From assembly GCA_963663495.1 (NCBI GenBank), contig OY760427.1, positions 868,001 to 932,000 on the forward strand: DNA of 64,000 bases. The letters are read 5' to 3'. A program made the translations under genes and the position numbers. This document shows, piece by piece, positions 18,954-28,138 of the stretch (within the stretch, counting starts at the first letter, position 1; the number at the start of each line of letters is the position of its first letter). Origin of the DNA: G963663495 sp963663495 (GTDB taxonomy: Bacteria > Bacteroidota > Rhodothermia > Rhodothermales > Bin80). The notes under the pieces were generated by a model. The model did not search any database. It worked only from the letters and a program-made list of their open reading frames with translations, and was not told the origin of the DNA.

Positions 18954-19273
18954 GACTGCGTCAGCCTGGCCAGGTACGAAGCAGAGACCGGTGCAAAGAA
19001 CCGCACCCGTATCCCACCCGGATATGCGATCTCTACCTGTGCCGCTTCCCTTGGTGCTACACTGCCTATCTCCACGAAGCCTCGGCTGTCCTCGGCTGCA
19101 GTCTCCTGGCGAACCTTCCGCCTCCAATAATTCAACTGCCCATACGAGATGCCGTGCTTTGCACAAAACGCCGCTGCGGACTGGGTCCTTTCGTTATACT
19201 GCTCTACCAGCGGAAACATCTCTTCCGCCGTACGTTTGGGCTGTACCATGCGATCTGGGGTCTGGGTTCTCAC
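18950..19273 (-). CDS. IS66 accessory protein TnpA (Orf1)
   Basis: About 100 residues with a helix-turn-helix: QSAAAFCAKHGISYGQLNYW. The frame opens at a GTG (19273); the ATG at 19249 (MVQPKRTAEEM) is the likelier start. First gene of the element, 60-90 bases inside the right end. Confidence 0.88.
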   Translation of the reverse strand: MRTQTPDRMVQPKRTAEEMFPLVEQYNERTQSAAAFCAKHGISYGQLNYWRRKVRQETAAEDSRGFVEIGSVAPREAAQVEIAYPGGIRVRFFAPVSASYLARLTQS

Positions 19274-19335
19274 GTCTAGGGGTAAGCTCCCCAGAACCCA
19301 TCACCCAATCAAGATGTAGTTCACCGCACGCTTAC

Positions 19336-20161
19336 GGTATCTGCAGGTGGATGAGACAACGTTCCCGGTGCAAAAGCCGAAGAAGAAAGGAAAGACGCAT
19401 CGCGGCTATCTTTGGGTATACCTGGCACCGGTGGCGAAGGTGGTGATGATGGATTACAGCCCGAGCCGTGCGCGCGCTGGACCGTGGGAATTCTTGCGCG
19501 GATATAAAGGGGCGATGCAAACCGACGGGTATGTGGTGTACGATGCGTTTGGTACGCGGGGCGGGATAACGCTGTTTTGGATGTATGGCGCATGCGCGTC
19601 GCAAGTCTTATGACTGCAGGAAAAAGGAGCCCAAGAAGGTGCGCCATGTAATGGAGGAAATCCGGCAGTTGTATGCGATAGAGCGTGGGTTGCGTAAGGA
19701 GGGAGCTGGTCCGGCTCGGCGTGTGGAGGTACGACAGGAGGAGGCACGACCGGTGCTGGAGAAGTTGAAGCCATGGCTTGAGGAGAGTCGTGAGCACCGG
19801 CCGAGTGCGGGATGGGATGAAGCCGTGGGGTACATGCTCAACAGGTGGGAGAAGCTGGCTTGTTACCTGGAAGACGGGAAGGTTGAGATTGAACAATCTG
19901 GTTGAGAACCAGATGCGGGCGATTGCGCTTGGTCGAAAAAACCATCTGTTTGCGGGATCGCATGCGGCAGCGCAGCGGTCCGCAGTACTGTACGCTCTTT
20001 TTGCCACATGCAAGCTGCAATCGATAAACCCGATTGAATGGCTTACCGACGTACTACGCCGTCTTCCGACACATCCTGCCGACCGCATGGCTGAACTCTT
20101 GCCCCATCATTGGAAAGCTAGTCGGGACTTGCAGCAAGCTACCGTCAAGAAAGCGGCATAG
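19336..20161 (+). pseudogene. IS66 transposase, 3' part (split gene)
   Basis: It picks up after the duplicated GGTATCTG with QVDETTFPVQKPKKKGK and runs to the C-terminal LLPHHWKASRDLQQATVKKAA stretch. Compared with the copy at 49240-50874 there is an extra T near 19573 (frameshift before CMAHARRK) and a two-base loss near 19893 (before NNLVENQMRAIAL). The gene is therefore broken in three ways: the insertion and two frameshifts. Confidence 0.9.
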
Positions 20162-20348
20162 GAGCCCCTAAACAGGCGCGCCCGGGTCATCCGATAGATC
20201 CGTGTACGGGTCTGCGAATACGCTGTCAGGTACTTGACTCCTGCACACCCAACCGACGCTAGCCTATAAACCTTCGAACCGCGCTCTAACTTACTCTAAT
20301 TGAGAGAGTAAATACCCTCGGTTATAAGGTACTTCACCGGACGGATAC

Positions 20349-20728
20349 TTTCTGCCCAGGTAGTTGAAAACACAGACGGACAGACGCTCAATGCGTTTGT
20401 GGATACCCATGTCTCGGAAGACACCGAGGTCTATACGGATGGCTCGTCAACATACCGGGGCCGCAACAACCACGCCTACGTACGTCACTCTGTTGGCGAA
20501 TACGTTCGTGAGCAGGTCCACACCAATGGCGTAGAGAGCTTCCGGTCTTTGCTGAAGCGTGGGTACTACGGAACGTACCACCACATGAGCAAGAAACACC
20601 TACAGCGGTACGTGAACGAATTTGCAGGGCGACACAATGCACGCGACTTCGATACAGCGGAGCAAATGACAATAATTGCTCAAGGACTTGTCGGTAAACG
20701 GCTCATGTACAAATCCCTCATTTCATAG
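20349..20728 (+). pseudogene. IS1595-family transposase, 3' part (split gene)
   Basis: The continuation of 13386-13615: AQVVENTDGQTL, EVYTDGSSTYRG (second aspartate), TNGVESFRSLLKRGYYGTYHHM (glutamate) and the end GKRLMYKSLIS. The terminal repeat of this element could be the GGGAGTTGTATGGCTGAG at 21418, which would place 20735-21379 inside it. Confidence 0.88.
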
Positions 20729-20734
20729 CCAGAC

Positions 20735-20956
20735 GTGAGCGGCAACGTATCAAGCCATCCGTACTCATGCGCACTCCGGGCACCGGCCGGCTACAACTAC
20801 TTGCTCGTGGACGGAGAACGGAGACTAACGGGCCGCGCAATACTGCGCCTGCAAGGCTTCCCCGACAGCTACGAGATTGACAGTCCGGTAACGACCGTCA
20901 GACGGCTTACTGGCAACGCCGTACCCATTCCGGTGGTTAGGACCGTTATGCGCTAG
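20735..20956 (+). pseudogene. C-terminal fragment of a C5-cytosine DNA methyltransferase
   Basis: The frame reads RRLTGRAILRLQGFPDSYEI and then GNAVPIPVVRTV, which are motifs IX-X of Dcm-type cytosine methyltransferases. The catalytic and SAM-binding parts are absent. It begins right after the IS1595 transposase stop, so it may be a passenger gene remnant of that element or a chromosomal gene cut by it. Confidence 0.75.
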
Positions 20957-21155
20957 CTTTTCCATGTCTGTGCTTGATGGCCCGCGTCTCATGGGTTCGT
21001 CCGGTGCGCTTCGTGACCCGCACCGGAGTCACTTCCGCATTGTCAAGAGCGTCCCGATACAAGCTAAGGAATCGGTCCTGAAATTGATCGACTGTCGTGA
21101 AAACTGGATAGCAATGTATGCAGCCTCCTACATGCTCTAAGCAGATGTCCGCCAT
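20946..21155 (-). CDS. Small hypothetical protein
   Basis: 69 residues, convergent with and slightly overlapping the methyltransferase fragment. It shows a cysteine/histidine string (CLEHVGGCIHCYP) and a basic C-terminus rich in T, R and K. No family recognised; the frame may be a remnant. Confidence 0.35.
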   Translation of the reverse strand: MADICLEHVGGCIHCYPVFTTVDQFQDRFLSLYRDALDNAEVTPVRVTKRTGRTHETRAIKHRHGKASA

Positions 21156-21214
21156 GAAATCATTTCGGTATTCTGCCCCAATGGATTAGTGCTACTCTAT
21201 AGCCTATTAACGCC

Positions 21215-21379
21215 ATGCGCATAGATAAATCCCCGAAACCCGGTAACAAGATTCAGGAAACGAAACGCCCCGGCCGCCCCGTAACAAACGACATTCTCAA
21301 TATCCAACAATCCATCCCTACCATATTGGAAGAACTGGCGAAAGCCAGCATGTCCACACCACCAAAACACAAAAAGTAA
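21215..21379 (+). CDS. 54-residue ORF related to the MITE interior
   Basis: It begins MRIDKSPKPGNK, contains KRPGRPVTNDIL, and ends LEELAKASMSTPPKHKK. The C-terminal half is the intact form of the ORF tail found, reversed and degenerate, in the MITE copies (YEQLAKAILSAPPKHKK). It sits 18 bases inside a terminal repeat. Likely a passenger gene of the parent transposon; function unknown. Confidence 0.55.
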   Translation: MRIDKSPKPGNKIQETKRPGRPVTNDILNIQQSIPTILEELAKASMSTPPKHKK

Positions 21380-21418
21380 CGCCTGCGAAAACGCGTGGCA
21401 CTCAGCCATACAACTCCC
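21335..21418 (-). repeat. Diverged MITE-type terminus
   Basis: Reading inward from 21418: GGGAGTTGTATGGCTGAG, then GTGCCACGCGTTTTCGCAGG, matching the left part of the 5397, 44037 and 46685 copies with scattered changes. No left partner remains in the window. Confidence 0.8.
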
Positions 21419-21954
21419 TATTTTTTCTATACACAGTTCCAAAATGTTTGCTGTTGGGTGGATTGTTTTTTAGCAGGGTCTCTAGTGGCCGAAACCGCGG
21501 AAGCTTTGCCCGGCGTAATACCTGCTCGGTCGAATATTCCGTGCGGCCCATATCTGGTGACTAACCTGTGCAATTGGGTGCTTTTATGGACATGCACCGG
21601 GGTAGTGTGAAAAAGGGGCATCTGACCCAGTCTGACCCTGAGTGCGTTTGCGCGCACTACACAGATGCGGTAGTTCCTGAGGAGTACATTGTACGGCAGC
21701 GCCTAGGGGCGCGCTATCAATAGCTACTTGGGGTGCTGTTGCGGTAAGGTCACGATTACCAAAGACGCGCACTTTCGTTCAGTTGCATTCACAGCCCAAT
21801 GCCCCTCGTTTCTGCAAGCAACTCTACATTGCGCGACCGCAAGCTCCAGCTCCGCAACAAGATGCTCCGCGTACAGTTTTTAGACGATTCTGACTGTTAC
21901 AGGACACAATTGCCACGGTACTGGAGGGCTAGTGGGATCGGCAGCGCCTAACCT
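21419..21954. other. 536 bases without a supported gene
   Basis: Several short frames exist on both strands but none carries a motif or has a credible start. I see no RNA gene or repeat here. Confidence 0.5.
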
Positions 21955-23622
21955 ATGCTGATTACGGAGGCAACATTTGCGGTCATTGATACGGAGACCA
22001 CCGGGGTGCGGGCGCGTACGGATCGTCTGACCGAGATCGCCGGTGTAAAGATCAGGGGGGCTAAAGAGATTGATCGCTTCTCAGACTTGATTAATCCAGG
22101 TGTGGAGATACCATTCCGGATCCGTCGCCTTACAGGGATTACCACAGCGATGGTGTCGGGGAAGCCTGCCGCAGAAGATGTTCTTCCCGGATTCTTGCAG
22201 TTCACAGACGGATGTATTCTGGTAGGGCACAATATCCAGTTCGACCGGGGCTTCCTGAATGCAGAACTGAAACGCGCAAAATTACCTGTGCTCGCTCTCC
22301 CCACGCTGTGCACGCTCAGACTCGCGCGTAGGCTCCTTCGAGGGCTTCCTTCCAAAGGCCTTTCCAAATTGGTGGAGTTCTATGGCATCACCGTGGATCA
22401 GAGGCACAGGGCCGTTCATGATGCCTTGGCGACAGCAGAAATTCTGGCCAGATTCCTGCGGAGGCTGAGAAATGAGTTTGATATTGAGACGGTAGAGGAA
22501 TTGCTGAGCTTTCAGAAACGCACCTACGCATCCATTGGTGCACCTGCGCGGAACATCCAGAGGATCAGAAATGAAGTACTCCCAAGGGTGCCTGCGGGGC
22601 CCGGCGTATACTTCATGAAAGACAAGGATGGAAGGGTTGCTTATATCGGGAAGGCAAAGGACCTTGCCAAACGGGTACGTAGTTATTTTACCGGTATTGA
22701 GGGACACTCGCCCCGGACCAGGAAGCTGCTGCGGGTCGTGCGGAACGTGTCCTGGCAAGTGGAGGTGTCCGAGCTGGATGCACTAATACAGGAATCTCGT
22801 CTGATAAAGGAGCACCTTCCGCGCTTCAATCGCGCCGCGAAACGTTATCACAATCGGCCGTTCCTGCGACTTGGCCCGTTGGCTGAAGGGACATGGATTA
22901 CCATGGCAACCCATGTTCGAGACGACGGCGCCGCGTACTACGGTCCTCTGGCGAACAGAATGCAGGCGGAGTTTGTGACACGAGCATTTATGCTCCTATT
23001 TGGTGCCACCGGGGACGACGGATCAGCATCGGTAATAGGTCAGCGACCATCTCGCTACGGCGGGAGACTACGGCCCGACGCCGTCGCGTCGGTTCGCGCA
23101 TTTCTTCAGGGTGCCCACGCATCAGTGCTCAATAGCGTGAAGTCGCTCATGATGGAGGCGTCCGCATCTCAGCGGTACGAGCGGGCAGCACGCTACAGAA
23201 ACATGCTGCAGGAGCTTCAGGCTATAGCTGATAGGGGAGGACTTCTGCCAATCTCCGTGTTTGACCGAAACTTGGCATTGGTGCACGTAAGTGAGTCGGC
23301 TGCAGACGTTATCTTTGTGAGGTTCGGATTGTGCGTAGCCACGCTGCCGATGCAGGCCGCAGATGCTGCGGCCATCCGGTCATTAGTAGCGACGCACTAC
23401 ACAACGCTCCCGGAAATGCCCAAGAGATTCTCATCGCAACAGGCCGATGAAATCCGCATCCTGGCCCAGTGGATGTACCAGGAAAGAGGAGCGCTGACGA
23501 TCGTACCGTACGAAGGATCAGCATCCGGGTTTGGAATAGCGATAATTGAGGCGGTGCAACAATGTGTCTCATCGTCAACGATTGATACGCAATGGACAAT
23601 TCTTGGAGCGGTTAATCAGTAA
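21955..23622 (+). CDS. DnaQ-type exonuclease fused to a GIY-YIG (UvrC-like) nuclease
   Basis: 555 residues. Residues 1-175 are a DEDDh 3'-5' exonuclease: VIDTETTG (8-15), GHNIQFDRGF near 85 and HRAVHDALATAEIL near 145. Residues 205-300 are a GIY-YIG domain: GPGVYFMKDKDGRVAYIGKA with the downstream arginine in AKRVRSYF and glutamate in LIQESRLIKEHLPRFN. The rest resembles the UvrC-like tail of Cho/DnaQ-GIY proteins, including AARYRNMLQEL. Such fusions are known and probably act in DNA repair or proofreading. It is not the full UvrC. It stands 36 bases before nuoJ on the same strand, but a shared operon is not certain. Confidence 0.9.
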   Translation: MLITEATFAVIDTETTGVRARTDRLTEIAGVKIRGAKEIDRFSDLINPGVEIPFRIRRLTGITTAMVSGKPAAEDVLPGFLQFTDGCILVGHNIQFDRGFLNAELKRAKLPVLALPTLCTLRLARRLLRGLPSKGLSKLVEFYGITVDQRHRAVHDALATAEILARFLRRLRNEFDIETVEELLSFQKRTYASIGAPARNIQRIRNEVLPRVPAGPGVYFMKDKDGRVAYIGKAKDLAKRVRSYFTGIEGHSPRTRKLLRVVRNVSWQVEVSELDALIQESRLIKEHLPRFNRAAKRYHNRPFLRLGPLAEGTWITMATHVRDDGAAYYGPLANRMQAEFVTRAFMLLFGATGDDGSASVIGQRPSRYGGRLRPDAVASVRAFLQGAHASVLNSVKSLMMEASASQRYERAARYRNMLQELQAIADRGGLLPISVFDRNLALVHVSESAADVIFVRFGLCVATLPMQAADAAAIRSLVATHYTTLPEMPKRFSSQQADEIRILAQWMYQERGALTIVPYEGSASGFGIAIIEAVQQCVSSSTIDTQWTILGAVNQ

Positions 23623-23658
23623 ATTGCCCCGCTGCAATCAGCCGCAGGATTCCAACGC

Positions 23659-24150
23659 ATGGTAGCAACATCACTGTTTTTGTTTTTTGCCATCATTGCC
23701 ATCATTGCCGGCCTGGGAATGCTGATTTCCAGGAATCCGGTGACGAGTGCATTGTGGCTGATATTGGCCATGTGCAGCATTGCAGGGCTATACATGACCA
23801 TGAATGCGGCATTTATCGCAGTCATCCAGGTGCTGGTATACGCCGGTGCAATCATGGTGCTGTTCTTATTTGTGATCATGCTCCTTAACCTTTCTGTACG
23901 GCAAAAGGAAACCCGTATCGGCTGGAACCATGTCCTTGGATTCGTGCTGGGGGTGGTGTTGCTTGTACAACTCGTGTATGTTTCCGCCAGCGGCCCGGGA
24001 GAGCCCTCGGAAATTGCCAGTATGGGTTCGGCTACGGCGATAGCCCGCGAACTGTTTACACGCTACGCACTCCCGTTTGAAATCATTGGTCTGCTATTGC
24101 TGGTGGCTACCATCGGGGCAGTTATGCTGGCACAACGAAAGTTCAAATAG
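23659..24150 (+). CDS. nuoJ: NADH-quinone oxidoreductase subunit J
   Basis: 163 residues with about five membrane helices. The family signature is around NPVTSALWLILAMCSIAGLY and the QVLVYAGAIMVLFLFVIML helix 3. Membrane-arm subunit of complex I. First gene of a J-K-L-M run with short spacing; subunits A-I are not in the window, the upstream neighbour being the DnaQ/GIY-YIG gene. Confidence 0.95.
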   Translation: MVATSLFLFFAIIAIIAGLGMLISRNPVTSALWLILAMCSIAGLYMTMNAAFIAVIQVLVYAGAIMVLFLFVIMLLNLSVRQKETRIGWNHVLGFVLGVVLLVQLVYVSASGPGEPSEIASMGSATAIARELFTRYALPFEIIGLLLLVATIGAVMLAQRKFK

Positions 24151-24157
24151 AGAACTC

Positions 24158-24463
24158 ATGGAAGTTGCTTTGAACTGGTACCTTGTGCTTAGCGGCGTGC
24201 TATTTGCCATTGGCGTTGCAGGTGTGCTCTTCCGGAGTAACGTCATCGTGATACTAATGTCAGTCGAGCTCATGCTTAACGCGGTGAACCTGACACTGGT
24301 GGCCGTCAGCCAATCGCTGGGAGACATTTCCGGGCAGGTACTGGTCTTCTTTGTCATGGCTGTTGCAGCAGCGGAGGCAGCCGTCGGGTTAGCTATAGTG
24401 ATAGCAATATTCCGCAACAAGCTCACTATCAACATCAGTAAAATCCGACTCTTTCGCTACTAA
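24158..24463 (+). CDS. nuoK: NADH-quinone oxidoreductase subunit K
   Basis: 101 residues, three helices. The conserved glutamates are in MSVELMLNAVNL and VAAAEAAVGLAI, which lie on the proton path. The ATG at 24158 is chosen because it gives the standard length; the frame is open further upstream inside nuoJ. It follows nuoJ by seven bases. Confidence 0.95.
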   Translation: MEVALNWYLVLSGVLFAIGVAGVLFRSNVIVILMSVELMLNAVNLTLVAVSQSLGDISGQVLVFFVMAVAAAEAAVGLAIVIAIFRNKLTINISKIRLFRY

Positions 24464-24496
24464 GCGACGCGGCAGGAACTGCGCGAACTGTACCAT

Positions 24497-26488
24497 ATGT
24501 CCATCAACCTGTCCGTCCTTCTGATAGTCCTGATGCCCCTCTTGGGAGTCGCATTGAATGGACTGATACCCCTGTTCTGGAAGAGCGCGCGCCGCTCGGA
24601 AGGACGCATCGGGGCTATAGGCACAGCCGTAGTCGCTATACCGTTCGTGGCGGCAGTCGGACTGTTCCTTGGTGGCTTCGAAGAGCCGCATGTGGTTCGG
24701 TTGTATACATGGATGGCCGCAGGTGAGTTTTCTGCATCGGTAGCCTATCGCGTTGACCACTTATCGTTGATAATGGCGCTGGTGGTCACTGGTGTAGGGT
24801 CACTGATCCATCTGTATTCGATCGGTTATATGCGCGGCGACCGGTCGTACTGGAAGTTCTTCGCCTACATGAATCTGTTCATCTTCATGATGCTCAACCT
24901 AGTGTTGGCGGATAACTTGCTTCTGATGTTCTTAGGTTGGGAGGGTGTGGGGCTGTGTTCCTACCTGCTCATTGGGTTCTGGTACGAAGAGGAGCGCAAC
25001 AGTGCTGCCGCAACCAAAGCATTCATTGTCAACAGGGTGGGCGACTTCGCTTTCCTTCTGGCGATGTTCCTGCTGGTAAGGGAGCTGGGGAGCCTTGATT
25101 TTGGCACCATCCTGGCTGCGGATGCTTCCATATCCCAAGGGACAATTGCAGCCGTGGTATTCTTGCTCTTTATTGGAGCCACCGGCAAGAGCGCACAGAT
25201 TCCGCTGTTTGTATGGCTACCCGACGCGATGGCCGGCCCGACCCCTGTTTCGGCACTGATACACGCGGCAACGATGGTAACCAGCGGCCTGTACCTGCTG
25301 GCACGGATGTCGGTCCTGGTGCTACAGGCGCCCATGGTAATGGCCATTATTGCGATTGTGGGAGCGGCGACCGCATTGGTGGCTGCCACGATTGCGATAG
25401 CGCAGACGGATATCAAGCGTGTCCTGGCCTACTCCACCATTTCGCAGCTGGGCTTCATGTTTATGGCGGCGGGTGTGGGTGCCTTTTTTGTATCCATATT
25501 CCATCTCATGACGCATGCCTTCTTCAAAGCATGCCTGTTCTTGGGTGCTGGCAGTGTAATTCATGGGATGCATCAGGTTGAGCATGACCTGAAAGAGTCG
25601 GATGGGCACTTGGATCCGCAGGATATGCGTACGATGGGAGGGCTTAAGGCATTCATGCCGCGGACACGGTGGACCTATCTTGCAGCTACGCTCGCGATTG
25701 CAGGAATCCCCCTTACAGCTGGCTTTTTTTCCAAGGATGAGATCCTGTTCAAAGCCTTCGAAATGGGATACGACGGCGCTACGTATGCTTGGCTAGTATG
25801 GATTGTGGGACTGTTTACGGCGCTGCTTACCGCATTCTACATGATGCGCTCGTATATGCTGACATTTGAGGGTACACCCCGGTGGCCCCGCGCAGGGGAA
25901 GTGACGCCGCATGAATCGCCGCACACGATGACCATTCCTCTGGTAGTGCTCGCGGTATGCTCCATCGTCGGCGGCTTTATCGGTCTACCGAAGGCTGCCG
26001 AGGCCTTGGGGCTCAAGAACTGGATCCACGAATACCTCGCGGGACATAATGGCCATGGCGGGGCAGTCGCGGATCCAACATTGCATGCGCATGTTCCGCT
26101 GGCCACCGAGCTGATCCTGATACTGGTCGGATCTGCAATTGCCATCTCTGGAGTCTGGTACGCCTGGCGGTATTTTCGACGCTTTGAGCTGGCCGGTGAT
26201 GAGTTGCTGCGGGCACGCTTTGGCCGGCTGTACCACTGGTGGAGCGGAGCATACTTTGTGGACAAGGCCTACCAACGAACCATTGTGGGCCCGCTGATGG
26301 GAATGGCTGAGAAGGCCTTGGCCCCGTTTGACCAGCATGTGGTGGATGGCTTGGCGAACGATTTGGCAGGGGTCATGCGAAGACTGGGGGCGGCAGTGCG
26401 GCGGGTGCACTCCGGGCTGATCCAGCATTATGTGCTCGGTATCGTGCTTGGAGCGGCCATCATAGTGGCCTTATTGATTACGGGATGA
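24497..26488 (+). CDS. nuoL: NADH-quinone oxidoreductase subunit L
   Basis: 663 residues, an antiporter-like proton-pumping subunit. Seen are FLGWEGVGLCSYLLIGFW with the TM5 glutamate, the lysine-bearing GKSAQIPLFVWLPDAMAGPT, and HAATMVTSGLYLL; the C-terminal lateral helix region follows after about residue 520. Its TGA overlaps the nuoM ATG by four bases, indicating translational coupling. Confidence 0.96.
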   Translation: MSINLSVLLIVLMPLLGVALNGLIPLFWKSARRSEGRIGAIGTAVVAIPFVAAVGLFLGGFEEPHVVRLYTWMAAGEFSASVAYRVDHLSLIMALVVTGVGSLIHLYSIGYMRGDRSYWKFFAYMNLFIFMMLNLVLADNLLLMFLGWEGVGLCSYLLIGFWYEEERNSAAATKAFIVNRVGDFAFLLAMFLLVRELGSLDFGTILAADASISQGTIAAVVFLLFIGATGKSAQIPLFVWLPDAMAGPTPVSALIHAATMVTSGLYLLARMSVLVLQAPMVMAIIAIVGAATALVAATIAIAQTDIKRVLAYSTISQLGFMFMAAGVGAFFVSIFHLMTHAFFKACLFLGAGSVIHGMHQVEHDLKESDGHLDPQDMRTMGGLKAFMPRTRWTYLAATLAIAGIPLTAGFFSKDEILFKAFEMGYDGATYAWLVWIVGLFTALLTAFYMMRSYMLTFEGTPRWPRAGEVTPHESPHTMTIPLVVLAVCSIVGGFIGLPKAAEALGLKNWIHEYLAGHNGHGGAVADPTLHAHVPLATELILILVGSAIAISGVWYAWRYFRRFELAGDELLRARFGRLYHWWSGAYFVDKAYQRTIVGPLMGMAEKALAPFDQHVVDGLANDLAGVMRRLGAAVRRVHSGLIQHYVLGIVLGAAIIVALLITG

Positions 26489-28104
26489 TGGACGGGGCAC
26501 TGCTGCTGAATCTGGTAATTTTCCTGCCCCTCCTAGGCGCCATCCCCGTGTTGCTGCTAAGGGACGGCAAGGGAGTTCGCGTTGGCACGCTCGTGGTAAC
26601 CGCGGTGACGTTTGGTCTATCCTTGGTGTTATGGCTCATGTTCAGCGTGGAGAGAGGTGCGGAGGTGCAGTTCTCCCCCCATGCCTTCCCACTGATATCA
26701 ACGGCCTTTGATATCAGGTATGCGGTCGGGGTGGATGGCATGAGCCTTTTGCTTCTGGTACTGACAACCTTTCTTGGTCCGGTGGTCGTGATATCCTCGT
26801 GGACTAATGTCAAGAGCCATGTGAAAGCCTACCACGTGCTGCTGCTGGTACTCCAAACCGGGATGGCAGGGGTGTTTTGTGCCTTTGATGTGCTTCTCTT
26901 CTATGTGTTCTTCGAGCTGACGCTCATTCCGATGTACTTCCTCATCGGGATCTGGGGTGGCGAGCGGCGCATCTATGCTGCGATCAAGTTCGTGCTGTAC
27001 ACCATGGTAGGGTCTCTGTTGATGCTGGTTGCAATATTGTACCTAGGGCACTTGGCGGGTAATGCCGTCAATGGGGGAGTATTTACATCCGACTACTTCA
27101 AGCTGATCGAGTATGGGGTGCCGCCTTCGCTGCAGTCGTGGTTGTTTGTGCTCTTTGCGCTGGCATTTGCAATCAAGGTGCCCATTTTCCCCTTCCATAC
27201 ATGGCTGCCGGATGCCCATGTGGAGGCCCCCACCGGGGGGTCGGTCATTTTGGCCGGTATCTTACTCAAGATGGGCACGTATGGTCTGGTAAGATTCTGC
27301 CTTCCCTTTTTTCCTCATGCCGCGCAAGACTACGCAGTGCTCTTCGCTATCCTCGCTGTTGTGGGGATCATATACGGAGCGCTTGTCTCCCGAGCGCAGA
27401 CGGATGCGAAAAAGCTGGTGGCGTTCTCAAGCGTCAGCCATCTCGGCTTCGTAGTGTTGGGCATTTTCGCTTTTACCTTGGAGAGCCTTCAGGGCGCTAT
27501 GATCCAGATGATTAACCACGGCCTTTCAACCGGGGCACTGTTCTTGATTGTGGGAATGCTTTACGAGCGGCGACACACGCGGAAGATGTCTGATTATGGC
27601 GGCATTGCCAGGACCGTACCGAGATTGACCTTTTTCATGGTTCTGACCGTGCTGGCATCTGCAGGCTTACCCGGCCTGAACGGCTTTGTAGGCGAATTTC
27701 TGATATTGGTCGGCGCGTTTGCCAGCGATATACCCGGCATGCCTATCCTTGTGATCTTTGCTACGACGGGGGTTATTCTGGCGGCCGTGTACTTGCTGTG
27801 GATGCTCAGCCGCATGTTCTTCGGACCCATAACTACGGAGGCAAACCGCAGTATGAAAGACCTTAATAGGAGAGAGCTCGCGGTTCTGGTCCCGATGGCG
27901 GCCCTGATGATCCTGTTGGGTGTCCTGCCCCGACCTTTTCTGGCCATAAGCGAGCCCGCTGTTGATCGACTCCTTGAAACCATTCAAGCAAAAACGGAAA
28001 GCGCCCCCATGACGGATTGTGGCGTGCCGGTTTGTGTAGACGAAGCATGGCCTCCCGAGATCGGATGGGAAGTCGGGTTCGTCCTAACGTCCGATTCTGA
28101 ATAG
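26485..28104 (+). CDS. nuoM: NADH-quinone oxidoreductase subunit M
   Basis: 539 residues. FELTLIPMYFLIGIWGG carries the TM5 glutamate, IKVPIFPFHTWLPDAHVEAP the TM7 lysine, and HLGFVVLGIFA the following helix. The last 40 residues form a polar tail with CGVPVCVDEAW, longer than in Escherichia coli. Second of the three antiporter-like subunits; overlaps nuoL. Confidence 0.96.
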   Translation: MMDGALLLNLVIFLPLLGAIPVLLLRDGKGVRVGTLVVTAVTFGLSLVLWLMFSVERGAEVQFSPHAFPLISTAFDIRYAVGVDGMSLLLLVLTTFLGPVVVISSWTNVKSHVKAYHVLLLVLQTGMAGVFCAFDVLLFYVFFELTLIPMYFLIGIWGGERRIYAAIKFVLYTMVGSLLMLVAILYLGHLAGNAVNGGVFTSDYFKLIEYGVPPSLQSWLFVLFALAFAIKVPIFPFHTWLPDAHVEAPTGGSVILAGILLKMGTYGLVRFCLPFFPHAAQDYAVLFAILAVVGIIYGALVSRAQTDAKKLVAFSSVSHLGFVVLGIFAFTLESLQGAMIQMINHGLSTGALFLIVGMLYERRHTRKMSDYGGIARTVPRLTFFMVLTVLASAGLPGLNGFVGEFLILVGAFASDIPGMPILVIFATTGVILAAVYLLWMLSRMFFGPITTEANRSMKDLNRRELAVLVPMAALMILLGVLPRPFLAISEPAVDRLLETIQAKTESAPMTDCGVPVCVDEAWPPEIGWEVGFVLTSDSE

Positions 28105-28138
28105 CACGCCTACTGCATCAACTCTTTCTAACGTATCC

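Larger units (their letters stand above)
14650..19335. mobile_element. Composite transposon: IS66 derivative - DUF4143 ATPase - IS66
   Basis: GGTATCTG occurs immediately left (14642-14649) and right (19336-19343), so the whole 4686-bp segment entered as one unit with an 8-bp duplication, the IS66 hallmark. The outer ends are GTATCCGTCCGGTGAAGTAC (left) and GTAAGCGTGCGGTGAACTAC (right), related but not identical. The inside is an IS66 deletion derivative, a 1.3-kb cargo with one ATPase gene, and a second IS66 with tnpA, tnpB and a frameshifted tnpC. Confidence 0.8.
16896..19335 (-). mobile_element. IS66-family element with tnpA-tnpB-tnpC (right arm of the composite)
   Basis: Ends GTAAGCGTGCGGTGAAGTAC at 16896 and GTAAGCGTGCGGTGAACTAC inward from 19335. 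Gene order on the minus strand is tnpA, tnpB (overlapping as ATGA), tnpC. The fragment at 12955-13289 is a relative. Confidence 0.9.
13616..20348 (+). mobile_element. IS66-family element, interrupted by a composite transposon
   Basis: Inverted ends GTATCCATACGGTGAAGTAC (13616) and GTATCCGTCCGGTGAAGTAC (20348 inward). The flanks TTTCTACC (13608-13615) and TTTCTGCC (20349-20356) are an 8-bp target duplication with one change. It carries only the large transposase gene, no tnpA/tnpB. Bases 14650-19343 are a later insertion. Confidence 0.88.

Noticed and set aside
24092..24435. Minus-strand frames across nuoK/nuoL
   Set aside because: They are antisense to strongly conserved membrane proteins and have no domain.
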